Positions 1 through 8,467 of a stretch of DNA of 30,018 nucleotides are shown here, piece after piece. A program made the translations under genes and the position numbers. Below the pieces are notes generated by a model. That model was not told where the DNA came from and searched no databases. It saw only the letters and a program-made list of their open reading frames with translations. The stretch comes from DYHD01 sp964411065 (GTDB taxonomy: Bacteria > Nitrospirota > Thermodesulfovibrionia > Thermodesulfovibrionales > Dissulfurispiraceae): positions 1 through 30,018 of the forward strand of contig CAYPJO010000017.1 of NCBI GenBank assembly GCA_964411065.1, read 5' to 3'. Every line of letters starts with the position of its first letter. Within the stretch, counting starts at the first letter, position 1.

Positions 1-661
1 TGATAAACCTATATCAAAGCTTTTTCCTTTGAGTGATCATTAATTTGGAGCTTAATTTATTTGTGCAACTTGCAAATATGCATGAAAGGTGGCTCATTCA
101 ACCAATACATAGTGTTGTTTGGGCGAGTTAGAGGTTTAAGCAGATATTTGCGATGAGGATTGAATCAACTGATGTAAAAAATGTTTTGGATTTTCAGAGT
201 GTGGTAGGGGTAGAGAATGCTTAAAAGAATTTACAGAGCTTTCTTGGCAATATTTGCAAACTTTTTGGGAGGTGTTGTATATTTAAACAATTTTAAAGGG
301 TAGTCTCCAATTGTCTGTCTGCAAGACCTTTTAAACCAAGATAGTCTATTTTAAACATTTTATAAAGTCCTTAAGGACCATCTTTGTTGCCTATTCTCTT
401 TCCTTTTTGTAAAACTTGATTATTCTTGGTCTCTACTGGGTAACTTAATTTTCTGAAAACCCTTTTAAGCTGGTAATCAAACTCTGATACTTCCTCAGGT
501 TTATTATCCTCTATTAAAAAGTTGTGCTGTTGTTAAGGATCCATTAATCCCTAATTTCTAATATTTTTTTCAGTTTCAAATTAATCAATTTTATCATTAT
601 AGATCAAATAATAAATAGTTTTAATTTGACTAAAGGTAGATCCTGGGGTTAACATTTTTTT
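1..661. other. Gene-free left edge, possibly decayed coding DNA
   Basis: No intact gene is visible in this 661-base stretch. The frame at 33-224 (+) stays open for 63 codons except for one TAG, and contains protein-like text (HERWLIQPIHSVVWAS, then RFKQIFAMRIESTDVKNVL). A 53-codon open frame on the minus strand (about 379-537) is also protein-like but has no start codon. I do not recognise either, and they may be remnants of decayed genes. The last 40 bases hold a candidate promoter for dnaE. Confidence 0.4.
626..654 (+). promoter_or_regulatory. Candidate dnaE promoter
   Basis: TTGACT at 626-631 and TTAACA at 649-654 are separated by 17 bases, a good match to a housekeeping sigma-70 promoter. 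The -10 box ends only 7 bases before the dnaE ATG at 662, so transcription would begin at or next to the start codon. The only purine-rich Shine-Dalgarno-like element is GGGG at 645-648, which is far from the ATG and would lie outside such a transcript. Confidence 0.45.
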
Positions 662-3600
662 ATGGAAAATTCAGATTTTGTTCACCTCCACTTACACACA
701 GAATATAGCCTTCTTGATGGTGCTATAAAGATTGATGAACTTGTAGAACAGGCCTCTCAGTATAAAATGTCAACTCTAGCTATCTCTGATCACGGCAATA
801 TTTTTGGTGCTATAAAATTTTATAGAAAGGCAAAGAAAGCAGGAATTAAGCCAATCATTGGTTGTGAGGTCTATGTAGCACCTGGTAGTAGACACGAAAA
901 GACAAAGGTAAATCTCGACAAAAACCTCCCAGAAGAGGCTTCTTTCCATCTTGTGCTTTTGGCTAAAGATTATGAGGGGTACAAAAATCTTACAACCCTT
1001 TTGTCAAAGGCATATATTGAAGGTTTTTATTACAAACCAAGGATTGATAAAGAGATCTTACAACAATTTAATAGCGGTTTAATAGCGCTTAGTGCATGTT
1101 TAAAAGGTGAAATACCTTATTATCTCCAACACGATAAGGAAGAGATAGCAATAGGTGTTCTCAAGGAATATTTAGACATCTTTGGAAGGGATAACTTTTT
1201 TCTTGAGATTCAAAACAATGGGCTACCTGAGCAGATAGGAGTTAATAAAAAATTAGTAGATCTTTCGAATAGATATGATGTCCCTATTGTGGCAACCAAT
1301 GACTGTCATTATCTAAGGAAGCAAGATGCTAAAGCACATGATATACTCCTTTGTATTCAGACAGGAAAAACTATTAGGGACACAAAAAGGCTCAAATTTG
1401 AAACAGAAGACTTTTACTTTAAATCCCAAAAAGAGATGTTTTATGCTTTCTCTGAACTTCCCCAGGCTCTTAAAAATACCCTTTTAATAGCTGAAAGATG
1501 CAATCTTGAGTTTGATTTCGATAGGATTTTGCTTCCCCATTTCAGGACCTCCGACGGGAGTGATCCAGATACCTTTTTGGAAAGGCTTGTTTATGAGAGC
1601 CTTGAAAAAAAATTTAAAGGTATTCCTCCTTCAAATTACAGAGAGCGGCTTAAAAAGGAACTCTCAATAATAAAGGAGATGGGATATTCTTCTTACTTTT
1701 TAATTGTATGGGATTTTATCTCTTTCGCAAAGAGAGCTAAGATTCCAGTTGGACCAGGTAGAGGTTCTGCAGCAGGCAGTCTTGTGGCTTATGTTTTAGG
1801 TATAACGGAGATAGACCCTATCAAATATAATCTCCTTTTTGAACGATTTCTCAATCCCGAGAGAGTAAGTATGCCTGATATTGATGTGGATTTCTGTAAA
1901 GAGAGGAGACAAGAGGTTATTAACTACGTAGCCCAGAAATATGGTGTAGACCATGTAGCTCAGATAATAACTTTCGGCACCTTAACAGCTAAGGCTGTAA
2001 TTAGAGATGTCGGTAGAGCTTTGAATATCCCTTATGCCGAGGTAGATAGAATAGCAAAACTTGTTCCTGAAAATACGAGAAGCATTGAGGATGCAATTAA
2101 AACAGAAACGCAGCTAAAAGACCTCTTTGAGAATAACTCAACGGTAAGAGAATTACTCAACATTGCTAAAAGACTGGAAGGGTTAGCACGTCATGCTTCT
2201 ACTCATGCTGCAGGTGTTGTTATAGCACCTTCTCCGTTAACTGATTACACCGCTCTGTATAAAAATCCATCGGAGGATATTATTACTACTCAGTTTGATA
2301 TGAATTCTATAGAGAAGTTAGGTCTTCTCAAGTTTGATTTTCTTGGCTTGAAAACTCTTACGATTATTGAAAAAACCTTAGACATTTTAAGAGCACAAGG
2401 CAAAGCTATTGACCTTTCTGAGATTACCCTTGAGGATCCACAAACCTATAAACTCCTAATTTCCGGCGATACCACTGGAATATTCCAATTGGAAAGCCCT
2501 GGTATGAAAGAGATTTTAGTTAGAATGCAACCGAGCCGTTTTGAAGAATTAATGGCTCTTGTTGCTCTTTATCGACCAGGGCCTATGGCATGGATTGACG
2601 ACTTTATAAAAAGGAAAAGAGGGGAGACTGAAATCACTTATGAACTACCCCAATTAAAGGATATTCTCGAAGAAACTTATGGTATTATTCTTTACCAAGA
2701 ACAGGTAATGTTGATAGCAAATGTGATAGCTAATTTCTCAATGGGTCAAGCTGATATCTTAAGAAGAGCCATGGGAAAAAAGAAATTAGAGGAGATGGAA
2801 AAACAAAAAGAGATATTTATTGAAGGAGCAGCCAAAAACAAGATACCTCAAAAAATTGCATCAGAACTATTCGATAAAATGGTCCCCTTTGCATTGTATG
2901 GCTTTAATAAATCTCATTCAGCTGCTTACGCTTATTTGGCTTTTAGAACTGCCTATCTAAAGGCACACTACCCTTTAGAGTTTATGACTGCAAACTTAAG
3001 TCTTGAGATGGGAGATACAGACCGGATTGTAAAGCTTATCAATGATTGTAGGAATATGTCTTTGCCAATCTTACCTCCTGATATAGGTAAAAGTGAAAGA
3101 GAATTTACAATTGTTGAAGGTGCGATAAGATTTGGACTTGAAGCTGTAAAGGGGGTTGGTACCGCAGCTATTGACAATATTATGTCTGCAAGAAAGGAGA
3201 GGCCTTTTTCCTCTTTCAGAGATTTTATTTCAAGGGTAGATAGTAGAAAGGTCAATAAAAAAGTAATAGAGAGTTTGATTAAATCAGGAGCTTTTGACTC
3301 TCTTTATTCAGATCCACCTTACATATCAAGAGCTAAAGCTATGAAAGAGTTAGAATCACCCTTAAAGGATAGCTTATCTCTTATGCTTTTTGATGATACT
3401 TCAGAAGAGATCTCTGAGGTGAAGCCATGGAACGAGGAAGAATTACTTAATTATGAAAAAGAATCTTTGGGTTTTTATATCTCTGGTCATCCCACTCTTA
3501 AATATAGAGCTAAACTTAGTAGAATGAATATTTTAAGGATTTCCGAGATTGAAGATCATAACGATAGAAGCGATATAAAGATTTTTTCTGTTATTAGAGA

Positions 3601-4072
3601 GATTAAACTCAAAGCAAAGGAGAAGGGCGTAACTGCTTATCTATCTGTAGAAGATGAAACAGGTTTAGCAGAAGTTCTTGTTTTTTCTGATTTATATAAA
3701 AGAATCTCTCCTTTATTAAAAGCTGGAAACTTAGCAGTAATTCATGGCACCCTCTCAAAGGGAGAGAGAGTAACAAGGATTTTAGCAAGGGATATTCAAA
3801 CAATTGAAGAGTTTATAGAATCAGAAGTTATAGATAGATTTGAGTTAAATATTATATGTCATGACGGAAATGACTCACTAAATAAACTTAAGGAAATAGC
3901 TCAATATATTACTTCTCCTAAGCACAGGGACAATAATCACCCTTCTCTTTATTTAAGGCTTTTTTTTGATGATTTTCAGGTCACGATTGCATCACCATTA
4001 AAACCTATTAATAATTTTGCTGATGCTGTAGGAAAGATAATTGGTCAAAGTAATTTAAGGAAACTATCTTAA
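662..4072 (+). CDS. dnaE: DNA polymerase III subunit alpha
   Basis: Replicative C-family DNA polymerase, 1136 residues, the usual length for DnaE. It begins with a PHP domain (about 1-280) containing HLHLHTEYSLLDG. The residues that align with the nine PHP metal ligands all look present: H10, H12, D19, H44, E69, H96, C146, D214 and H216. The polymerase core follows, with GPGRGSAAGSLVAY at about 364-377 and the catalytic PDIDVDF at 405-411. Next come the fingers and the helix-hairpin-helix region, then an OB-fold segment near 980-1060 (AYLSVEDETGLAEVLVFSDLY). SLMLFD near 912-917 may be the sliding-clamp contact, but this is inferred from position. The ATG was chosen because homologues begin just before FVHLHLHTEYS. 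The gene stands alone and runs into purM tail to tail. No obvious Shine-Dalgarno precedes it. Confidence 0.98.
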   Translation: MENSDFVHLHLHTEYSLLDGAIKIDELVEQASQYKMSTLAISDHGNIFGAIKFYRKAKKAGIKPIIGCEVYVAPGSRHEKTKVNLDKNLPEEASFHLVLLAKDYEGYKNLTTLLSKAYIEGFYYKPRIDKEILQQFNSGLIALSACLKGEIPYYLQHDKEEIAIGVLKEYLDIFGRDNFFLEIQNNGLPEQIGVNKKLVDLSNRYDVPIVATNDCHYLRKQDAKAHDILLCIQTGKTIRDTKRLKFETEDFYFKSQKEMFYAFSELPQALKNTLLIAERCNLEFDFDRILLPHFRTSDGSDPDTFLERLVYESLEKKFKGIPPSNYRERLKKELSIIKEMGYSSYFLIVWDFISFAKRAKIPVGPGRGSAAGSLVAYVLGITEIDPIKYNLLFERFLNPERVSMPDIDVDFCKERRQEVINYVAQKYGVDHVAQIITFGTLTAKAVIRDVGRALNIPYAEVDRIAKLVPENTRSIEDAIKTETQLKDLFENNSTVRELLNIAKRLEGLARHASTHAAGVVIAPSPLTDYTALYKNPSEDIITTQFDMNSIEKLGLLKFDFLGLKTLTIIEKTLDILRAQGKAIDLSEITLEDPQTYKLLISGDTTGIFQLESPGMKEILVRMQPSRFEELMALVALYRPGPMAWIDDFIKRKRGETEITYELPQLKDILEETYGIILYQEQVMLIANVIANFSMGQADILRRAMGKKKLEEMEKQKEIFIEGAAKNKIPQKIASELFDKMVPFALYGFNKSHSAAYAYLAFRTAYLKAHYPLEFMTANLSLEMGDTDRIVKLINDCRNMSLPILPPDIGKSEREFTIVEGAIRFGLEAVKGVGTAAIDNIMSARKERPFSSFRDFISRVDSRKVNKKVIESLIKSGAFDSLYSDPPYISRAKAMKELESPLKDSLSLMLFDDTSEEISEVKPWNEEELLNYEKESLGFYISGHPTLKYRAKLSRMNILRISEIEDHNDRSDIKIFSVIREIKLKAKEKGVTAYLSVEDETGLAEVLVFSDLYKRISPLLKAGNLAVIHGTLSKGERVTRILARDIQTIEEFIESEVIDRFELNIICHDGNDSLNKLKEIAQYITSPKHRDNNHPSLYLRLFFDDFQVTIASPLKPINNFADAVGKIIGQSNLRKLS

Positions 4073-5104
4073 AATGACAGGTACATCTGCTTCTTTTGCA
4101 TTTTCAATTATACCAATTTCATAAACTTCGTAATTATTCTCCTTAAGTATCTGGATAGCCTTTGATGAATCTTTATTATCAACTATGAAAACATATCCTA
4201 TCCCGAGATTGAATGTTCTTATTAAATCATCCTCTGGCACATTACCCAATCTCTTTATTAATTCAAAGATTGCTGGTCTTCTCCAGCTACCAAGCTCTAT
4301 TATCGCTTTAAGACCTTTGGGTATTATACGCTGTATATTACCGGTCAAACCACCACCAGTAATATGAGCCATAGCTTTTATGCGAATTTTGTCTTTTAGA
4401 GAATTAAAAGCCTTCACATATATCCTTGTAGGTCTCAAAAGTTCTTCAATAAGAGTGGTATTTAATTCTGGTATAAAATCGTCTATTTTATAGTTATGGA
4501 CTTCAAAAAAAACTTTCCGGACAAGTGAATAGCCATTACTGTGTAAACCATTTGATGCTGCACCTATTATGATATCTCCTTGAGAAACTCTGGAGCCATC
4601 TATAATCTTATCTTTTTCGATAACTCCCACAGCAAAACCTGCTAAATCATATTCATTTTCTTTGTAAAAATTAGGCATCTCAGCAGTCTCACCACCTACC
4701 AGAGCGCATCCTGCTTCTTTGCACCCTTCGGCTATACCTTTAATAATTTCCGCAGCTTTATTAGCATTTAGTTTTCCTGTGGCAAAATAATCAAGAAAAA
4801 ACAAAGGCTCTGCCCCGGTAGTCAAAATGTCATTGACACACATTGCTACAAGGTCGATACCAACTGTATCATGCTTATCAGCCATAAAGGCTAGTTTTAA
4901 CTTTGTTCCAACTCCATCAGTGCTACTTATTAAAACAGGCTCTTTATATTTGGTGATATCTAATTTAAAGAGGGCACTAAAAAGTCCTATCTCTGAAAGG
5001 ACCTCTCTTCTGAAGGTACTTCTGGCGATTGGGGATATTAAACCAACAAATCTTTCAGCTTCATCAAGATTAACACCTGATTTTTTATATGTTAATTCTT
5101 CCAT
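4064..5104 (-). CDS. purM: Phosphoribosylformylglycinamidine cyclo-ligase (AIR synthetase)
   Basis: Cytoplasmic enzyme of de novo purine synthesis that closes formylglycinamidine ribotide to aminoimidazole ribotide using ATP. It has 346 residues, the normal PurM length. Family hallmarks are STDGVGTKLKLAF at about 61-73 (nucleotide and phosphate binding), VGGETAEMP, GLHSNGYSLVR and HITGGGLTGN. The ATG follows GGGAG with 7 bases between, so the start is well supported. The last 9 bases overlap the end of dnaE, so any dnaE or purM terminator must lie inside the opposite gene. No other purine genes are nearby. The 199-base gap to the divergent decarboxylase gene should contain its promoter. Confidence 0.97.
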   Translation of the reverse strand: MEELTYKKSGVNLDEAERFVGLISPIARSTFRREVLSEIGLFSALFKLDITKYKEPVLISSTDGVGTKLKLAFMADKHDTVGIDLVAMCVNDILTTGAEPLFFLDYFATGKLNANKAAEIIKGIAEGCKEAGCALVGGETAEMPNFYKENEYDLAGFAVGVIEKDKIIDGSRVSQGDIIIGAASNGLHSNGYSLVRKVFFEVHNYKIDDFIPELNTTLIEELLRPTRIYVKAFNSLKDKIRIKAMAHITGGGLTGNIQRIIPKGLKAIIELGSWRRPAIFELIKRLGNVPEDDLIRTFNLGIGYVFIVDNKDSSKAIQILKENNYEVYEIGIIENAKEADVPVILR

Positions 5105-5231
5105 CTAAACTCTCCCATTTAGATACTATATTATTAATTGATATCTTAAGAGGGGCTTCTTAGAAAGTATAACATACCTGTTTCAAATAAGATAAAAAGA
5201 TAGATTCCAAGCCTTAATTATTCCTTAATTA

Positions 5232-5261
5232 TTGGTGATAGCATTGCCTTTATGATATAGT
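5232..5261 (+). promoter_or_regulatory. Candidate promoter of the PLP decarboxylase gene
   Basis: TTGGTG at 5232-5237 and TATAGT at 5256-5261 are spaced by 18 bases. They lie 43 bases before the ATG at 5304 in the purM/decarboxylase divergent gap. A Shine-Dalgarno AGAGGA at 5295-5300 follows. The -35 match is moderate. Confidence 0.35.
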
Positions 5262-5303
5262 AGCTTATAAGGCTTTTCAAAAAAATGTTTTCTGAGAGGA
5301 AAC

Positions 5304-6437
5304 ATGGAGATACCTTTAGATTATGTCTCAGAGGCTACCTGGAATAAGTTAATTCATCATATCGCCATAACTAATGATAGCCCACCTTATCTTTTTTTAG
5401 ATAAGGATGTTATAAGAGAAAAGGTCTCTATAATTGGCAAAAACATTAAGAATTCCAAGGTTTTTTATGCTGTTAAAGCTAATCCAGACGTTGAAGTACT
5501 GAGGTTTCTCAATGAGTTAGGAATAGGTTTTGAGATAGCTTCAGAAGGTGAATTAAAAATCTTAGCTTCCTTAGGTGTTGAAGCGTCGAGGATCATTACA
5601 AGTAATCCTGTGAAAACGCTGAAATTTCTCCATGAAGCAGGATTATACGGAATAAAATATTATGCTTTTGATTCTAAATATGAAGTTGATAAGATTGTCA
5701 GATACGCTCCCAATAGTAAAGTATATGTTAGATTATCGGTCTCAAATGAGGGAAGTGAATGGCCTTTAAGTAAAAAGTTTGGCGTGGAGATAGAAGATGC
5801 TTTAGAGCTTTTGCGGTATTCTAAGGATAGAGGTCTTGAGCCTGTCGGGATAACCTTTCATGTAGGCTCCCAATGCAATAATGTTTATAACTGGCACTCA
5901 GCTCTCGATAAGGCAAAAGAATTATTCGACTTAGCTAAGGATAGAGGAATTGAATTAAATCTCCTAAATTTGGGAGGTGGCTATCCTATCCGTTATACTA
6001 AACAGGTGCTACAAATAGAAACAATCGAAAAAAAGATTAATAGTGCTTTAATGCAGAAGTTCTCTCAAAATTTAGACATCTTTATTGAGCCTGGCAGAGC
6101 CATAATCGGAGATGCAGGTATTTTTGTAGCGACAGTCGTTGGGAAGGCAAAGAGAGAGGAGGAAAATTGGTTATATCTTGATATTGGGGTTTTTAATGGT
6201 TTGATGGAGAGTGTAGGAGGCATTAAATACAAATATGTAGTAGGCAGTAGAAATGAGCCAAAGAGATGGACGATAGCAGGACCCAGTTGTGACAGTTTTG
6301 ATGTCATAGATCGAGATGTTGAACTTCCTGAACCGGAGATTGGAAATCTTATTTTAATCCTATCCGTTGGTGCCTATACTATATCTTATGCTTCAGAATT
6401 TAATGGCTTCCCTATACCTAAAACTGTCCTAGTTTAA
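5304..6437 (+). CDS. Fold-III PLP decarboxylase, ornithine/lysine type
   Basis: Pyridoxal-phosphate decarboxylase of the alanine-racemase fold, 377 residues, probably making putrescine and/or cadaverine. The PLP lysine is K58 in FYAVKANPDVE. H186 in FHVGSQ, the glycine loop LGGGYP (about 223-228) and EPGRA (262-266) bind the cofactor. The C-terminal signature GPSCDSFD places C329 and D330 where ornithine decarboxylases have their catalytic Cys-Asp. GAYTISYASEFNGF at about 356-370 also matches the ornithine decarboxylase branch better than diaminopimelate decarboxylase, whose equivalent motif is usually CES- or CTP-like. The start is supported by AGAGGA just upstream. It is an apparently single-gene unit, divergent from purM. 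Diaminopimelate decarboxylase (LysA) remains possible but less likely; no lysine or polyamine genes flank it. Confidence 0.85.
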   Translation: MEIPLDYVSEATWNKLIHHIAITNDSPPYLFLDKDVIREKVSIIGKNIKNSKVFYAVKANPDVEVLRFLNELGIGFEIASEGELKILASLGVEASRIITSNPVKTLKFLHEAGLYGIKYYAFDSKYEVDKIVRYAPNSKVYVRLSVSNEGSEWPLSKKFGVEIEDALELLRYSKDRGLEPVGITFHVGSQCNNVYNWHSALDKAKELFDLAKDRGIELNLLNLGGGYPIRYTKQVLQIETIEKKINSALMQKFSQNLDIFIEPGRAIIGDAGIFVATVVGKAKREEENWLYLDIGVFNGLMESVGGIKYKYVVGSRNEPKRWTIAGPSCDSFDVIDRDVELPEPEIGNLILILSVGAYTISYASEFNGFPIPKTVLV

Positions 6438-6442
6438 TGATA

Positions 6443-6458
6443 ACTATCAGGGGATAGT
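6443..6458 (+). other. Hairpin just after the decarboxylase gene
   Basis: ACTATC, loop AGGG, GATAGT form a perfect 6-bp stem that begins 6 bases after the stop codon. No T tract follows, so it may be a weak terminator or an mRNA-end stabilising hairpin rather than a strong rho-independent terminator. Confidence 0.35.
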
Positions 6459-6465
6459 CAATTCA

Positions 6466-6499
6466 GAATTAATAAAAATGTATAATACGCTATTAATTC
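6466..6499 (+). promoter_or_regulatory. Inverted repeat enclosing a -10-like box upstream of cobO
   Basis: GAATTAAT at 6466-6473 and its exact complement ATTAATTC at 6492-6499 are separated by 18 bases that include a perfect TATAAT at 6481-6486. I see no convincing -35 box at the usual distance. It could be an operator over a promoter, or a chance AT-rich repeat. Confidence 0.25.
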
Positions 6500-6654
6500 A
6501 TAGATAGTTTTCTTAGACTAAAGCTTCAACTACTAAGGGTAAGTAATAAAAAATATTCATTTTAGAATAATGCGATCTCTTTTTTATAAAATTCAGAGAA
6601 ATCCTTTATTAAAGAGTAAGAACAAACAAAGTCTTTCAGCTTTTAAGTTGTATA

Positions 6655-6682
6655 TTGTAAATAGTAAGTTGTAAATAGTAAG
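6655..6682 (+). repeat. Tandem 14-bp direct repeat before cobO
   Basis: TTGTAAATAGTAAG occurs twice in exact head-to-tail tandem (6655-6668 and 6669-6682), with a similar degenerate copy just before it. A TATAAT at 6686-6691 follows, and the cobO ATG is at 6701. It may be a regulator binding site or simple replication slippage. Confidence 0.6.
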
Positions 6683-6700
6683 ACTTATAATGAGGTTTAG

Positions 6701-7228
6701 ATGGGTATTAAAAGGAAGGGGTATGTGCAAGTCTACACCGGTGATAGTAAAGGTAAGACTACAGCTGCTCTTGGACTTGCCTTAAGATCAGCTGGTGCAG
6801 GTCACAAAATATTCATCGCTCAATTCATAAAAAAAGGTAGAAGTAATGAGCATAAGGCTCTGGAAAGATTTAAAGACCTTATTGAGATTAGACAATATGG
6901 TACAGGCTTCATAAAAACAGAAGAACAATTAATTAGAGCAAAGAGTGTAGCTTTAAGAGGACTTGAAGCGGTGAAAAAGATTCTAAGAACCGGCAATTTT
7001 GATATGGTTATTCTTGATGAAATAAATATAGCCCTTTTCAAAAAACTCATTCCATTAGAAGAGGTCTTAAAAATGATTGAAGATAAGCCAGACCATGTAG
7101 AACTGGTCTTGACAGGGAGGTATGCTCCACCTGAGATTATTGAAAAAGCTGATTTAGTCACAGAAATGAGGGAGATAAAGCATTATTTTAAGTCAGGCGT
7201 TAAAGCCAGAAAGGGAATAGAATATTAA
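6701..7228 (+). CDS. cobO: Cob(I)yrinic acid a,c-diamide adenosyltransferase (CobO/BtuR family)
   Basis: Transfers the adenosyl group of ATP to the cobalt of corrinoids, making the adenosylated form needed for coenzyme B12. It has 175 residues, typical for CobO/BtuR. The Walker A loop TGDSKGKTT is at 13-21 and the Walker-B-like MVILDEINIAL at about 102-112. The C-terminal HYFKSGVKARKGIEY is characteristic of the family. GAGG about 8 bases upstream supports the ATG. The next gene, cbiD, begins 6 bases after the stop, so the two are almost certainly cotranscribed. This is one of the unrelated adenosyltransferase families (not PduO or EutT). The 263-base leader contains repeats but no recognisable cobalamin riboswitch. 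Confidence 0.95.
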   Translation: MGIKRKGYVQVYTGDSKGKTTAALGLALRSAGAGHKIFIAQFIKKGRSNEHKALERFKDLIEIRQYGTGFIKTEEQLIRAKSVALRGLEAVKKILRTGNFDMVILDEINIALFKKLIPLEEVLKMIEDKPDHVELVLTGRYAPPEIIEKADLVTEMREIKHYFKSGVKARKGIEY

Positions 7229-7234
7229 TTGCCA

Positions 7235-8428
7235 ATGAAAAAAAATCTCCGTATAGGGTTTACAACTGGCGCTTGCGCTACAGCAGTTGCCAAAGCTGCT
7301 ACACAGCTTTTAGTTAAAATTATATCCCATGAAATTAAAGGAGTTAATCCTAAAGAGATCTCAGAATCTATCGAAAAAGTAGATCTACTTTTACCGGAAG
7401 GTTTAAAGACATCTTTTAAAATCAATAGAACTGCTTTTTCTAAAACGAACTCTAAGATAATAACTCAAGCATCAACAATTAAATTTGCAGGCGATGACCC
7501 TGATGTTACCAATGGTGCGGAGATTATAGCTCAAGTTATTTCATCCAGAGAAGATCTAAGATTTCTTAACAAGGATCCTAATGGTGAGATTTGTAGATCC
7601 AGTGAAAGAGCAGAGGAATCTGTGATTATTATTGAAGGAGGAGGTGGTGTCGGTGTTGTGACAAAACCTGGACTTCCTGTCCCTGTAGGAATGTCAGCTA
7701 TAAATCCTATCCCACAGAGGATGATCAAAAGATCAGTCATAGAGGCTTTAGAGGATCTTAAAGACATGGGTATTAGGATTTACAATCTAAAAGTTATAAT
7801 ATCTGTAACAGATGGTGAAAAGCTTGCTCTTAAAACATTAAATCCCCGTCTTGGAATAGTCGGGGGCATCTCAATATTAGGCACCACAGGTGTAGTGAAG
7901 CCTCTATCTGCAGAAGCATGGACAGCAACTATTTCTACCTCAATGAATGTAGCAAAAGCCTCAGGTTGTGAAGATATTGTTTTATCTACGGGCAGAGTAT
8001 CCGAAAAAGCCCACATGAAAAGATTTAACCTACCTGTAGAATCCTATGTGATGATGGGAGATTATCTTGAATTTTCACTTCTTGAAACCAGAAGACATAA
8101 TTTTAAAAGGATTCATTTATCAGCTCAGTGGGGGAAATTTCTAAAGATTGCTATGGCTATACCTCAGACTCATGTTAGATATGGAGCCATAGATATAAAA
8201 AAAACCCTGAGATTCTTTGAAGAGATTGGTATATCTATCCCTAAGGCTTATGAGCTCAATACTGCGAGAGAGCTTTTTTACCATATAAATTCTATTTTTG
8301 CTGAGCCACTGGCACCCCTGAGGAAAGTCTGTATGTACGCAAAGAGGTATGCTCAAGAGGTTACAGAAGGAACACCTGTTATATGTCATCTTGTTGATTA
8401 TGATGGAGAGATTATTTTGAGTGTCTAA
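7235..8428 (+). CDS. cbiD: Cobalt-precorrin-5B C1-methyltransferase
   Basis: Enzyme of the anaerobic (early cobalt insertion) cobalamin pathway that methylates C-1 of cobalt-precorrin-5B with S-adenosylmethionine. The 397-residue length fits CbiD. The N-terminal signature GFTTGACATAVAKAA is present, as is FAGDDPDVTNGAEI around residue 87-100, and a glycine-rich GGGGVGVVTKPGLPVPVG segment near 133-150. The ATG at 7235 is preferred over an in-frame TTG at 7229; neither has a strong Shine-Dalgarno, which fits translational coupling to cobO. Other B12 genes are not in the window, so the pathway must be split elsewhere on the genome. The gene faces the lipM-like gene tail to tail across 277 bases. 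Confidence 0.95.
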   Translation: MKKNLRIGFTTGACATAVAKAATQLLVKIISHEIKGVNPKEISESIEKVDLLLPEGLKTSFKINRTAFSKTNSKIITQASTIKFAGDDPDVTNGAEIIAQVISSREDLRFLNKDPNGEICRSSERAEESVIIIEGGGGVGVVTKPGLPVPVGMSAINPIPQRMIKRSVIEALEDLKDMGIRIYNLKVIISVTDGEKLALKTLNPRLGIVGGISILGTTGVVKPLSAEAWTATISTSMNVAKASGCEDIVLSTGRVSEKAHMKRFNLPVESYVMMGDYLEFSLLETRRHNFKRIHLSAQWGKFLKIAMAIPQTHVRYGAIDIKKTLRFFEEIGISIPKAYELNTARELFYHINSIFAEPLAPLRKVCMYAKRYAQEVTEGTPVICHLVDYDGEIILSV

Positions 8429-8467
8429 AAGCATCTATGTTTGATCTTTTGATAATATCCTTCTGAC

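Noticed and set aside
2968..3803. Minus-strand frames of 95 and 64 codons inside dnaE
   Set aside because: Antisense shadows of conserved DnaE coding sequence with low-complexity composition.
6500..6700. Cobalamin riboswitch upstream of cobO
   Set aside because: None of the conserved B12-box or core elements could be found by eye.
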